A DNA stretch of 64,000 nucleotides, taken from Pseudoclavibacter sp. Marseille-Q3772 (GTDB taxonomy: Bacteria > Actinomycetota > Actinomycetes > Actinomycetales > Microbacteriaceae). This document shows positions 35,601 through 43,804 of the stretch, in pieces. The stretch spans positions 1,674,001-1,738,000 of the forward strand of contig NZ_OU745391.1 in the NCBI RefSeq assembly GCF_916618895.1, in the 5' to 3' direction. The notes beneath the pieces were generated by a model. That model worked only from the letters and a program-made list of their open reading frames with translations. It had not been told where the DNA came from and ran no database searches. The translations under genes were made by a program, and so were the position numbers. The stretch's first letter is position 1; each line of letters begins with the position of its first letter.

Positions 35601-35678
35601 TTCCGCGCCCGGCGACGCTCTGTCGAAGAGGTCGTCACAGATGACCGGCAGCGGCCGTCGGGCTCGTCGGCGGTCTAG
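32658..35678 (+). CDS. Large polytopic membrane protein, YfhO-like
   Basis: 1006 residues. A hydrophilic N terminus of about 70 residues is followed by about 12 membrane helices and a 390-residue extracytoplasmic C-terminal region, then a last helix and a basic tail. The first loop holds SGDTVDSVIPRSIDFEDRLHQ and FPEWNPYMVGGEEFAGLPN, close to the G-D-x-x-x...P-x-W-N-P pattern of YfhO (PF09586), a GT-C-like family linked to lipid-carrier-dependent glycosylation of wall polymers. A role in adding sugar branches outside the membrane fits with the GtrB-like GT2 at 26897. Its start shares a base with the dehydrogenase stop. Confidence 0.78.
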   Translation: MADESVSHTKPNHTDPSPVSIAERAVGNPGEEFPSSSVTGKSETGHAAGSHAVDRSKFVTDADRRRRRLAVGAVGVGWAIYVGFVVVSVVSSLFAGKVFAATDMLLRAPTYWDVATVPEITNIVSGDTVDSVIPRSIDFEDRLHQGDFPEWNPYMVGGEEFAGLPNTGLMSPLSLPWWIAPPEIAPALVKLLEFAVVALGMSLFLRRLKLPAVTWPLASLAYCSSGFMIAWTNWPQTRVAALIPLAFWAVDYAVTRRKWFTFWPLALAFAAMWLGGFPAVVFHTAYLTCAYGVVRAITQTQWRKSGAIWQFGGDALRYLGGMISAGALAAVALLPFYLNSKDVLDFSVRDYRGSSLNPEAFGTAILPYAVGTAGMNNFTGPFNPVEALSYLGVVVVLCALLALAFHRRLQVSRAPMWFFVIAAALIGMAMYWGGPVLDVIQQLPTMSTSLIGRLRAVFGFCVAVLAAFGVTALMSDRISVQVMRTTTRTGSRAAAARNVLRDLVGWAFAAMFAVLVLQAASVAQEGSKLPDWSARWIKFSAVFAAVALVMVALILLVRQRWFQNLVVVGLIAVLAVPSLLVVRAWWPHSKPESYYAPTEAFTYLQENLGEDRYLALGGALPMGASTVYKTRDVLGHAFMTGRWKDMLGRVYPNVLVTPTYPNIPADQLEGVLDSRILDRLAVRYLAVGSVASVPGRLERLSTSDSSVDLRAGSVIRSGEFTGPIRGIQITALDSKLPEGTVAPLKARIVGQAGDVLAETRILPREIGEETFIPFDGDELSADKFWHLELETEEQPGTVTFGADSAGNLAVAALRPVPDGINVVQAGNVTLLERASALERVRWANDAVVEKDPAARIDLLAGDLSPNTVVLEQEPVNAVSPGSTATVEVLPTDDLDRSTIRVSSTGAGWVVVADSLDRSGWTATIDGQQAELLRADHVGGAVYVPGAGEHTITLEYRTPGLRVGILISGLTLAGVLGLVVLDFRARRRSVEEVVTDDRQRPSGSSAV

Positions 35679-35729
35679 ACCTAGGGTGGGTAGTTCAGAG
35701 GCGCGGACACTTGTGGGGGTTCCTGCTTC

Positions 35730-36674
35730 TTACCAAAGGCCGAGCAATACCGTTGCTGCGAGCGCGAGCTGATCGCGGCGTCGCCGACGGAGGTGGCGAA
35801 CCTGTCGGGCGAGCCGAATACGGCTGACCGGGTCGGTGCGCACGGTCCACTCGTACAGTTGTTCCAGGCGAGCTCGTTCGTCCCTTGACGCAATCGGGAT
35901 GCACGCCGCCAGTACGCGTTGCGCGTCGCGCCGGTGACTCCCGTTCGCGATTTGCTGCAACCTCGCTAGGTGCTGTTTAAGGCCCTCATTCGCACCAAGC
36001 ACGTTGTCTTCATGTTGGCGGTATCGAACGGACGGTTCGGCATCGATGAACCATCGTTCGCCGTGTGCTCGAACCAGTGCGTAAACGCACCAGTCGTGCG
36101 CTGATACCTGGCTTGCTGGAGCTGATGCGTCGTTTATCTGTTCCCGGATAAATTCAAACGTCTTCGGGTGAAGCAAAAACGTTGAGCCAGGGCCACCCGA
36201 CTCGAAGGCGTAGTCATTGGCCCGTTGACGCTGATTCTTGACGATGAGTTGGCAGTGTCCGTCCGCATCCACCGCAGCGACATTTGACGACACGGCGTTA
36301 TACGGACCCTCACCGTCGATGCCAGCGGGGCTGGTCAGCAAGTCAAAGTGGCGTCGCAGTTTCCAAGGTTCCCACGTGTCGTCTTGGTCGCAGAACGCGA
36401 TTGCGTCGGCATCATCGACATTTGCCTCTCGGATTAGTCGGTAAAAATTTGCCGCTGCCGAACCAAACGCTCCCTGGGCGAGCACCGAAACCCGGTCGTC
36501 GTTGGCTGCTCGTTGCTGGATGAGGCTCAGTGTGGTGTCTTCCGAGTTGTCGTCGGAGACGATGACGCGCACATCAACGTCAATCTGATCGAGCACCGAA
36601 TTGAGCTGTTCCTCAACGAACGCTGCGCCATTGTGTGTCGCCATCAGGACCACAATGCGAGGGGCGTTGCTCAC
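35730..36674 (-). CDS. GT2 glycosyltransferase, rhamnosyltransferase-like
   Basis: 314 residues, starting at GTG 36674 with AAGGAA upstream. GT-A motifs are VLMATHNGAAFVEEQLNSVL, VSDDNSEDTTL and FCDQDDTWEPWKL (D-x-D site), followed by SSNVAAVDADG and SAHDWCVYALV. This layout matches bacterial rhamnosyl/galactosyltransferases such as the RfbF/WbbL relatives. It lacks membrane helices, so it acts in the cytoplasm. It is convergent with the YfhO-like gene and divergent from rmlC, whose product feeds dTDP-rhamnose. Confidence 0.87.
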   Translation of the reverse strand: MSNAPRIVVLMATHNGAAFVEEQLNSVLDQIDVDVRVIVSDDNSEDTTLSLIQQRAANDDRVSVLAQGAFGSAAANFYRLIREANVDDADAIAFCDQDDTWEPWKLRRHFDLLTSPAGIDGEGPYNAVSSNVAAVDADGHCQLIVKNQRQRANDYAFESGGPGSTFLLHPKTFEFIREQINDASAPASQVSAHDWCVYALVRAHGERWFIDAEPSVRYRQHEDNVLGANEGLKQHLARLQQIANGSHRRDAQRVLAACIPIASRDERARLEQLYEWTVRTDPVSRIRLARQVRHLRRRRRDQLALAATVLLGLW

Positions 36675-36749
36675 GGGTATTCCTTCACTATTCGTTCGTT
36701 CCGCACATCGTATCCCGGGATTTCAGCGAGAGCGCCGTAGACTGCCCCT

Positions 36750-37361
36750 ATGGAGATTCGAGAGCTCAGCATCCCTGGCACGTTCGAAATCACGCCGCGT
36801 CAGTTTCCTGATGATCGGGGCGTGTTTTTGGAGTACTACCGGTTCGACAAACTTGAAGAGGCTGTTGGGCATTCGCTCGACCTGAAGCAGGCGAATACCT
36901 CGGTCTCGAAACGCGGCACAGTTCGCGGTATTCACTTTGCCGATGTGCCACCAAGTCAGGCTAAGTACGTCACCTGTACCCGCGGTGCGGTCATCGACTA
37001 TGTCGTCGACATTCGTGTTGGCTCGCCAACTTTTGGTAAGTGGGACAGCGTCCGCCTGGATGATGTCGACCGTCGCGCCATCTACATTCCAGAGGGATTC
37101 GGTCACGCATTCGTAGCACTCGAAGACAACTCGACTGTCAGCTACCTGTGCTCCGCCACTTACGCACCAGGTCGCGAGCACGGCATCAAACCGACGTGCT
37201 CGACCGTAGGGCTTGACTTTGGCATCCCAGAGGACGAACTGCTCCTGTCACCGAAAGACACCGAGGCACCCGGGCTCAACACCGCAAAGGAGATGGGTCT
37301 GCTGCCGGACTATGAAGAGTGTCTTGCGTTCTACGCGCAACTGAACGAGGGGAAGAACTAA
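36750..37361 (+). CDS. rmlC: dTDP-4-dehydrorhamnose 3,5-epimerase
   Basis: 203 residues. Cupin enzyme that epimerises C3 and C5 of the 4-keto sugar. Seen in order: [28 protein letters not shown] with the catalytic histidine, [40 protein letters not shown] and the tyrosine region YAPGREHGI. Two bases separate its stop from rmlA, and GAGGGGAAG inside its last codons serves as the rmlA ribosome site. Confidence 0.95.
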   Translation: MEIRELSIPGTFEITPRQFPDDRGVFLEYYRFDKLEEAVGHSLDLKQANTSVSKRGTVRGIHFADVPPSQAKYVTCTRGAVIDYVVDIRVGSPTFGKWDSVRLDDVDRRAIYIPEGFGHAFVALEDNSTVSYLCSATYAPGREHGIKPTCSTVGLDFGIPEDELLLSPKDTEAPGLNTAKEMGLLPDYEECLAFYAQLNEGKN

Positions 37362-37363
37362 CC

Positions 37364-38236
37364 ATGAAGGGCATTATTCTCGCTGGTGGTTCAGGCACGC
37401 GCCTGTGGCCGATTACCAAGGGCATCTCGAAGCAGCTCATGCCCATCTATGACAAGCCGATGATCTACTACCCGCTGTCAACCCTCATGATGGCCGGAAT
37501 CAAAGACATCCTGATCATCACCACGCCCGAGTACAACTCGCAGTTCCGCGCCCTCTTTGGTGACGGGTCTCATCTCGGCATCAGCATCGAATACGCTGAG
37601 CAGCCCTCGCCGGACGGTCTCGCGCAGGCGTTCATCATCGGTGAAGAGTTCATCGGAGACGATTCTGTTGCTCTGGTGCTCGGCGACAACATCTTCCACG
37701 GTGTTGGCCTCGGTTCGTCGCTGCGTAATTACGGCGAAGTGGATGGTGGCCTGATCTTCGCCTACCAAGTCGCCGATCCGACTGCCTACGGTGTTGTTGA
37801 GTTTGACGAGCACATGAAGGCCGTATCGATTGAGGAGAAGCCGCAAGAGCCGAAGTCGAACTTTGCTGTTCCCGGCCTGTACTTCTACGACAATGATGTG
37901 GTCGAAATCGCCAAGAATGTGAAGCCTTCTGACCGCGGGGAACTTGAGATCTCCTCGATCAACCAGGAGTACCTGGAACGCGGCAAACTCGAGGTATTCG
38001 AGCTTGCCCGTGGTACCGCGTGGCTTGACACTGGAACGTTCGAGTCAATGATGCAGGCTTCCGAGTACGTCAAGGTAATCGAGGACCGGCAGGGCCTCAA
38101 GCTCGGCTGTATAGAAGAGATCGCTTGGCGTGCGGGATGGATCAACGACGAGCAGCTGGCTGAGCTCGCGGAACCGCTGAAGAAGTCCGGTTACGGCAAG
38201 TACTTGCAGCGCCTGTTGAAGCTCGGGAAGAGCTAG
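37364..38236 (+). CDS. rmlA: Glucose-1-phosphate thymidylyltransferase
   Basis: 290 residues. Makes dTDP-glucose, the first step of rhamnose synthesis. [24 protein letters not shown] is the canonical nucleotide-binding start, [16 protein letters not shown] binds glucose-1-phosphate, and [11 protein letters not shown] contains the metal aspartate. [16 protein letters not shown] and [18 protein letters not shown] confirm the short (RmlA) type. Last gene of the rmlCA pair, followed by a strong hairpin terminator. Confidence 0.96.
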   Translation: MKGIILAGGSGTRLWPITKGISKQLMPIYDKPMIYYPLSTLMMAGIKDILIITTPEYNSQFRALFGDGSHLGISIEYAEQPSPDGLAQAFIIGEEFIGDDSVALVLGDNIFHGVGLGSSLRNYGEVDGGLIFAYQVADPTAYGVVEFDEHMKAVSIEEKPQEPKSNFAVPGLYFYDNDVVEIAKNVKPSDRGELEISSINQEYLERGKLEVFELARGTAWLDTGTFESMMQASEYVKVIEDRQGLKLGCIEEIAWRAGWINDEQLAELAEPLKKSGYGKYLQRLLKLGKS

Positions 38237-38292
38237 CAGCTGCGGCGTCAGCTTACCTTCGCTGACGGGGCGATCAGCTGGGCCAACTACTC

Positions 38293-38336
38293 AAACGAAG
38301 CGCCACGCTCGAGCAATCGGGCGTGGCGCTTCGTTT
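38293..38336. terminator. Strong bidirectional terminator
   Basis: A 16-bp perfect inverted repeat (38293-38308 and 38321-38336) with a 12-base loop and A/T runs at both ends (AAAC and GTTT). It separates rmlA from the convergent gene ending at 38366. Confidence 0.9.
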
Positions 38337-38365
38337 ACGTCTCAGCTACCGTAACCGTTTGGCCC

Positions 38366-39667
38366 CTAGCGGGGGAGTTTTGACAGGATGCGCTTGGCGG
38401 CGGTTGCGGCCTTGTCGGTATAGCGCACGACCTTGCGTTGCCGGAGCTCTTCAAGCTCGCGTTCACGGTCTGCAGTGCGGCGTTTATACTTTTCGATCTG
38501 GACGCGTTCCTGCTCGATTCGTGCATCACGCAACTTGATTTGGTCATCAAGTTCCTCGACTCGTTGCTCGAGCAATGCGATGCGCTCGTGCTGTAACTGA
38601 TTGTGGTGCTGCAGAGACTGCTCGTCGTGTAGCGCCTTCGAAAGTTTGTCAGTCAACTCCGACAGCTCGTTGATGCGTTCGGCTTCTAACGCCAAGATGG
38701 CGTTGTGGTTCGTCTTGTATTGGGAGAGTGCCTCGTCGACGTCTCGCATGGGCACCGCCTGCGACGCGGGACTCTCAGCGCGAAGCGGGTTCGGTTTGGG
38801 CAATCGGTCTGCTACCCGGCGGTCTACTGAGAATCCGGAAGGTGAGTCCCCCTGCGGGTGACGGGCAGCGAAGAACGCACGCAACAGGTCGGCCCGTAGC
38901 CACCGATAGTCCCGCATTGTGTGATGTTTTGGGCTCGGTGTCAGCTGTGGGCTGCGTGCGTACCCCTCGCCGGTGACCGTAACGCGGGTGCTGTACTGTT
39001 CCCACGACCGAACTTGAAAGTGCAGCACTTCAATCTTTACGTCTTCGGGCAGCGTTTCAGCCTGTTCAACATTCGAGAAGTGGTTTCCCTGGCTGACCCC
39101 GACCTCGGCAGAGCCAGGGTGGATGAGGTTTTGTGTGGGGTGACTGTGGATTCCGAGCGACCACAGCTCTGACTCAGGGCGTTCGTCTCGATAAATAGCA
39201 CCGTCAAACGAGAATCCACGTTCCAGTGGTTGGCCGAATAGGTTTCGCACCAAGACAGGGTAGGACTTACCCTCGCGCGGGAGCTTTGCGAGTTCATGGA
39301 TGAGCGGTGAGCCGTCTTCAGTGACCCAAAACTCATCTGCATCCGAGTTGAGAACCCAATCCGCGCCGTACCTCGTAAACGCCTCACGTGCCATGCCGGT
39401 CACGACCATTGCCTGTTGTTTATCGTGTTCTACGTATTGGTGAAGGTCGATCAGGTCGGCGTCAGCATACTTCCGGAGTAGCTCGTAGGTGCCGTCCGCA
39501 GAGGCGTTATCCGTGACGATAATGCGGCACAGTCCCTGCCCTAGGTGGTAGTCCAGCCAGTCGCCAATGATGTCGATCTCATCGCGGACCATGAGCGTCA
39601 TCACTGCTACCGGCAGCTCATCCTTTTGGCCTGTGTCGGTTTTCTTGACCTCAGGGGTTGTCGTCAT
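38366..39667 (-). CDS. GT2-type (PF13704-like) glycosyltransferase with C-terminal coiled coil
   Basis: 433 residues. The N-terminal 250 residues resemble the glycosyl transferase family 2/92-like group: VMTLMVRDEIDIIGDWLDYHLGQG, IIVTDNASADGTYELL, WVLNSDADEFW (D-x-D) and SHPTQNLIHPG with IEVLHFQVRSWEQY. From about residue 315 the sequence becomes a continuous heptad-rich coiled coil of roughly 100 residues (Leu/Ile-spaced, Glu/Arg/Gln-rich), ending in a basic patch (VVRYTDKAATAAKRILSKLPR) that could bind membrane. It lies next to the ABC exporter genes. The coil may scaffold assembly or set chain length; that is speculation. Confidence 0.85.
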   Translation of the reverse strand: MTTTPEVKKTDTGQKDELPVAVMTLMVRDEIDIIGDWLDYHLGQGLCRIIVTDNASADGTYELLRKYADADLIDLHQYVEHDKQQAMVVTGMAREAFTRYGADWVLNSDADEFWVTEDGSPLIHELAKLPREGKSYPVLVRNLFGQPLERGFSFDGAIYRDERPESELWSLGIHSHPTQNLIHPGSAEVGVSQGNHFSNVEQAETLPEDVKIEVLHFQVRSWEQYSTRVTVTGEGYARSPQLTPSPKHHTMRDYRWLRADLLRAFFAARHPQGDSPSGFSVDRRVADRLPKPNPLRAESPASQAVPMRDVDEALSQYKTNHNAILALEAERINELSELTDKLSKALHDEQSLQHHNQLQHERIALLEQRVEELDDQIKLRDARIEQERVQIEKYKRRTADRERELEELRQRKVVRYTDKAATAAKRILSKLPR

Positions 39668-39700
39668 GTGACTCTCTCGGCTCCTAAATTGTTATAGAAA

Positions 39701-40963
39701 CTACTCAACCCGTGTCGTCGCCGCCGTATAGACGGGGCCCACGGAGTCAGTTAGAGAATGGCACTCAAACTTGCCAAGTTCATCTACGCGCGTCAGCAGG
39801 TGGCGTTCGTTATCAAAGAATGCGGCTGTAATAGAGTACTGCCCCTGGCCGATGGCGAGGTTGGGGAGCAGGAATGTGACCGTTCGCTTTCCTTTGCTCG
39901 GCACGCCAGTCTGGCCCGTCGCACATGTCGATGTTGATGTGGCGGTTGTACCGAGGGAGTTGACCAGAGAAATTGCTAAGTCCCAGCCGCTCATCTCTTC
40001 CGTGAGGTCAAGATCGACTTCGATCTGTAGATCTCCACCCGGCTGGTGCGCACCAGCTTCGTTCGGATTGAGCACCGTAGTTCTCACATCTGAGATTGCG
40101 ACCAGGCTGGCGCGACGCTCAATTTCGGCCTCGCGCGCACGCTCCCGCTCGAGACTTTCTTTGGCGGCTTCAGCCTCGTGACGGGTCTCAAACCCTGCGC
40201 GCAAAACGCTGACCGCATCCGCAGGGTTGCCGTCGAACACGATGGACCCTTTGCCGAGGACCACCGCGCGTGTACAGAGATCGCGGATGTCGCTGAGCGA
40301 GTGTGAGACCAGGATGATCGTGCGTCCCTGTTCCTGGAATTGTTTGATCTTGTCGAGGCACTTTTTTTGGAAGGCTTCGTCCCCGACGGCGAGTACTTCG
40401 TCAACGAGCAGGATGTCCGGGTCGACGTTGATCGCAACGGCAAATGCAAGCCGAACGTACATGCCCGATGAGTAGAACTTCACCTGAGTATCAATGAATC
40501 GTTCGATACCGGAGAACTCGACAATCTCGTCAAAGAGCGCATCGGTCTGCTGGCGGGTCATACCGAGGATTGCTGCGTTCAAGTACACGTTTTCGCGGCC
40601 GGTTAGGTCGGGATGGAAGCCTGCTCCGAGCTCCAGGAGGGCGGCCATGCGCCCACGCGTCTGGATCGTTCCGGAGGTGGGCTCAATGATGCCGCCGATC
40701 GTCTTCAGCAGGGTGGATTTACCAGAGCCGTTCGGTCCGATGAGGCCGATCGTGGAGCCAGCTTCGATTTCGAGCGATACACCGTTTAGGGCCCAGAAGT
40801 CGTCTCTATATGTGCGTGAGCGTCGTGGGTGGAGGACCCGCTCTTTCAACGATTTGTCTTGGTGGATGATGAACCGTTTCGTTACATCCTCGACCTTGAC
40901 CACTACCGGTCGCTCAGTACCTGCTGGGTGTGCTGTTGAGGGTGTGTGTTGCAGATCAGACAT
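39701..40963 (-). CDS. wzt: Polysaccharide ABC exporter ATPase (Wzt/TagH type)
   Basis: 420 residues. Walker A GPNGSGKST at 76-84, signature YSSGMYVRLAFAV (the S-S-G-M variant usual for Wzt/TagH), Walker B ILLVDEVLAVGDEAF and the H-loop LVSHSL. After residue 250 a charged helix leads to a beta-rich C-terminal domain (about 290-420), like the Wzt carbohydrate-binding domain that recognises the finished chain end. It powers export of a lipid-linked glycan with the permease encoded eight bases downstream. A C-terminal recognition domain suggests length or end-group control of export. Confidence 0.93.
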   Translation of the reverse strand: MSDLQHTPSTAHPAGTERPVVVKVEDVTKRFIIHQDKSLKERVLHPRRSRTYRDDFWALNGVSLEIEAGSTIGLIGPNGSGKSTLLKTIGGIIEPTSGTIQTRGRMAALLELGAGFHPDLTGRENVYLNAAILGMTRQQTDALFDEIVEFSGIERFIDTQVKFYSSGMYVRLAFAVAINVDPDILLVDEVLAVGDEAFQKKCLDKIKQFQEQGRTIILVSHSLSDIRDLCTRAVVLGKGSIVFDGNPADAVSVLRAGFETRHEAEAAKESLERERAREAEIERRASLVAISDVRTTVLNPNEAGAHQPGGDLQIEVDLDLTEEMSGWDLAISLVNSLGTTATSTSTCATGQTGVPSKGKRTVTFLLPNLAIGQGQYSITAAFFDNERHLLTRVDELGKFECHSLTDSVGPVYTAATTRVE

Positions 40964-40971
40964 GGTGATGC

Positions 40972-41907
40972 TTATAGCTCCTGCGCAAAGTTGCCCTGGA
41001 GGCGTGCGAATACGCGCTGGCCGAACCAGAGGAAGAACACTCCGACGATCGTTGCAATGACCATGCGGGTCATGAGGTGCTCCGGGAAGACCGCTCCGGG
41101 GGAGCCCGGTGCCCAGAACGCATTCTGGAAGCCCATGACCGCAAGGGTAATTGGGTTGTTGATGTACAGGTCAGTAACCCAACTCGGTGCTCCCGCTGCG
41201 ATCACGCCGGAGACCATTGACCACGAGTAAACGATGGGGCTCATCCACATCAGCAGCAGGATGAGAACGTCGACGAGGTACTGGACGTCACGGAAATAGA
41301 CGTTGGTCGCCGAGAGGATGAAACCGAGGGCGGTTGCCCAAATGATGATCAGCACGAAGGCGGCCAGTGCATAGAGGAGATTCCCACCGAAGGACAGCGT
41401 TCCCGCGATCGCAGCGGCAGCAAGAAGGACGATCATCTGAATGCAGAAATTGAAGATGGACGAACCAACGGAAGCAAGTGGGAAGATCTCGCGAGGGAGG
41501 TAGACCTTCTTAATGAGCCCGCCGTTCGCGACGATCGATCCGGTCATCGACATGATCGTTTCGCTGAACAGGCCCCAGAGGGTAAGACCGGTGAAAATAT
41601 AGACCGCGAAGTTCTCGATCGAGCGGGCTGCACCGAGGAACTGCCCCATAACTAGGTAATAGATAAGCAGTTGCGTCAGAGGGCGGATGAGGCTCCAAGC
41701 GAACCCGAGCACGGAATCCTTGTAGCGGCCAACGAGTTCGCGGCGAACGAGTAGTCCGAGAAGCTCGCGGCGTTCAACAAGTTCTCGAACTGCGGCGAGT
41801 GTTCCTGAAACTGGATTGCTTGGCTTGAGCTGACTTTGAAAGTCTTCCTTTGCCAGGCGGGTCATTCGGTCTGCAGCTACCTGCTGCATGTCTTGGATGT
41901 AGTTCAT
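40972..41907 (-). CDS. wzm: Polysaccharide ABC exporter permease (Wzm/TagG type)
   Basis: 311 residues from ATG 41907; longer in-frame starts add a segment without conserved character. ABC-2 family: REL-LGLLVRRELVGRYKDSVLGFAWSLIRPL is the amphipathic interface helix and first membrane segment; six helices follow, ending WMSPIVYSWSMV and LMTRMVIATIVGVFFLWFGQRVFARL. With the ATPase it forms the channel for O-antigen/teichoic-acid-like chains. It starts a leftward transcript (permease, ATPase, coiled-coil GT) divergent from the RgpF pair. Confidence 0.92.
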   Translation of the reverse strand: MNYIQDMQQVAADRMTRLAKEDFQSQLKPSNPVSGTLAAVRELVERRELLGLLVRRELVGRYKDSVLGFAWSLIRPLTQLLIYYLVMGQFLGAARSIENFAVYIFTGLTLWGLFSETIMSMTGSIVANGGLIKKVYLPREIFPLASVGSSIFNFCIQMIVLLAAAAIAGTLSFGGNLLYALAAFVLIIIWATALGFILSATNVYFRDVQYLVDVLILLLMWMSPIVYSWSMVSGVIAAGAPSWVTDLYINNPITLAVMGFQNAFWAPGSPGAVFPEHLMTRMVIATIVGVFFLWFGQRVFARLQGNFAQEL

Positions 41908-42106
41908 AAGGCTCTCTACGGCATCGGCCGGTGATAACTGTCCACAGTGTAGTTGTGTGGGGAACATTGATGACTGTCGACTTGCCGCATGGGGCAGATC
42001 CATCGGCGGGTGCAGGCGTGACTAGTATTCTTGTGCTCACGACCAACAGGTAGCAGTGCTGTTCATTGTGGGCATCCACTGTTCAATGAGATGACAAGGG
42101 GAATCG

Positions 42107-43804
42107 GTGCGCCGCTTTGCAATCTTCCTGCTCTACGATCCAGAAGGATTCGTTGATAACGCTGTAATCCATACGCTGCGAGGATTACGGCCCCATGCTG
42201 AACAGATTTTTGTCGTGTCGAATGGCTACCTGCAAGCTGAGTCTCGCGCCCGGCTCGAGGCAGAGGTTGATGAGGTATTCGAGCGCCCCAATACCGGATT
42301 TGATGTCGGTGCCTATCGTTCGGCGCTCGGTCGCATCGGATTCGACCGACTCGAAGAGTTCGATGAACTGCTGCTCATCAACTACACCTTCTTCGGGCCA
42401 ATCGACACGTTTGACGAACTTTTTGAGCGCATGGATGCGCGTACCGTTGATTTCTGGGGCATGACGAGTCACGTTGAGGTTACGCCACACCCAATTGTCG
42501 GCAAGGGAACGATGCCGGAACACCTGCAGTCGTACTGGCTCGCCTTTCGAAAGAGTTTGTTCGCTACGGGGGATTTTCAAAGCTACTGGTCACTGCTCCC
42601 AGACGCTAACTCCTATCACGACGTCATTACTATCTTCGAGACTGAACTTACTGAGCACTTTGCCAATCTTGGGTATGCGTGGGAAGCGGCGTACCCGAAC
42701 GACAAATATGACGTGTTGAACGTCTCGATGGAAGCGCCAATCGCGTTGATGGACGATGGAGCGCCGATGTTCAAGCGTCGGCTCTATTTCCACGATGTCG
42801 TAGACATGGACCAGCGCGATGTATCGGGTGCTGTGGTGACCGAGTATGTGCTGTCGCGCGGATTTAACCGGGACATTCTCATTGACGGAATAATTCGGCG
42901 CACTCCTGCGAGATCTCTTGCCACAGGGCTTGGGCTGCAGATCCTGCATAAGGACGCGAACGAGGACGATGTGCTTGAGCCGGGCGTCAACGGCGTGCTG
43001 GTTCGCCCCAGTAAGGGATTCTGGCGTGATGTTTGTACGGATCCTTCGTCCTTTACCGGTGTCGATGTTGTGGTGCTCGAAGGGCAAACACCCGAGCGAA
43101 AACCCCTGGGTCAAGAAGCGCCATTCGACTCATGGTTTCGGCGCGGGCGTCGGTTTGACCGGGCCATGAACGCGATTTCGGGACACAGGGATGCCATTGC
43201 AAATGCATTCGCCAAAGACGCCAGGCTGGGTGTGGTGGTGCCGCTCGCCGACCACCACGGAACGACTGCCCTCGGCGACGGCTGGCATGGATGCAAAGAC
43301 GCTGCAGGCTACCTGGCCAACCGGCTCGGGGTCATCGGCCCACTTGAGCGCCATTCGCCGATGGTGCCAAGCATGGGCGTTTTTGCAGTGCGGATGGGCG
43401 CGGTCGCTCCGGTAGCTGAACGTGTTGTTCACGCCGGCGGATGGGACTTGCTTGCTGACGAGTTTGGCGGCCACGAACGGCTTGCAGTCCTGCTCGATTT
43501 ACTCGTCGCCGATATCGCACGCACCACCGGGTTCGTGACGGCCGAGGCGGCGACCATGGCCGAGTTCAAGAAGTCGGCGACGGTCCTCGCCCAAAAGTTT
43601 GCTGAAACTGCCTCACGGTTTGAGAGCACGCCCCCCGCGCCGTTCCACGGTGCGTTGAAACATCCGGGAGCCCCGTTACGGGCGAAGGTCGGAGCGCGCG
43701 TGCGGGCGGTTTCACCGGGCCTCGCTAGGGGGCTACTTGTTGGAGAGCGAATCGTGAAGTCGGGGGTACGTAAGGTCACTGGAAAGGACGGTCAGCGTTC
43801 GTGA
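42107..43804 (+). CDS. RgpF-like rhamnan synthesis protein (PF05045), copy 1
   Basis: 565 residues, GTG start 42107 with AAGGGGAA upstream. The N-terminal 270 residues fit the rhamnan synthesis F family: FLLYDPEGFVDNAVIHTLRGLRPHAEQIFVVSNG, RPNTGFDVGAYRSAL (the G-x-D-x-G-A-Y hallmark), LLINYTFFGPID and WGMTSHVE. RgpF adds rhamnose to the rhamnose-glucose backbone in streptococci. The C-terminal half is less conserved and ends in a basic stretch. It overlaps the next gene (GTGA), which belongs to the same family. Confidence 0.82.
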   Translation: MRRFAIFLLYDPEGFVDNAVIHTLRGLRPHAEQIFVVSNGYLQAESRARLEAEVDEVFERPNTGFDVGAYRSALGRIGFDRLEEFDELLLINYTFFGPIDTFDELFERMDARTVDFWGMTSHVEVTPHPIVGKGTMPEHLQSYWLAFRKSLFATGDFQSYWSLLPDANSYHDVITIFETELTEHFANLGYAWEAAYPNDKYDVLNVSMEAPIALMDDGAPMFKRRLYFHDVVDMDQRDVSGAVVTEYVLSRGFNRDILIDGIIRRTPARSLATGLGLQILHKDANEDDVLEPGVNGVLVRPSKGFWRDVCTDPSSFTGVDVVVLEGQTPERKPLGQEAPFDSWFRRGRRFDRAMNAISGHRDAIANAFAKDARLGVVVPLADHHGTTALGDGWHGCKDAAGYLANRLGVIGPLERHSPMVPSMGVFAVRMGAVAPVAERVVHAGGWDLLADEFGGHERLAVLLDLLVADIARTTGFVTAEAATMAEFKKSATVLAQKFAETASRFESTPPAPFHGALKHPGAPLRAKVGARVRAVSPGLARGLLVGERIVKSGVRKVTGKDGQRS

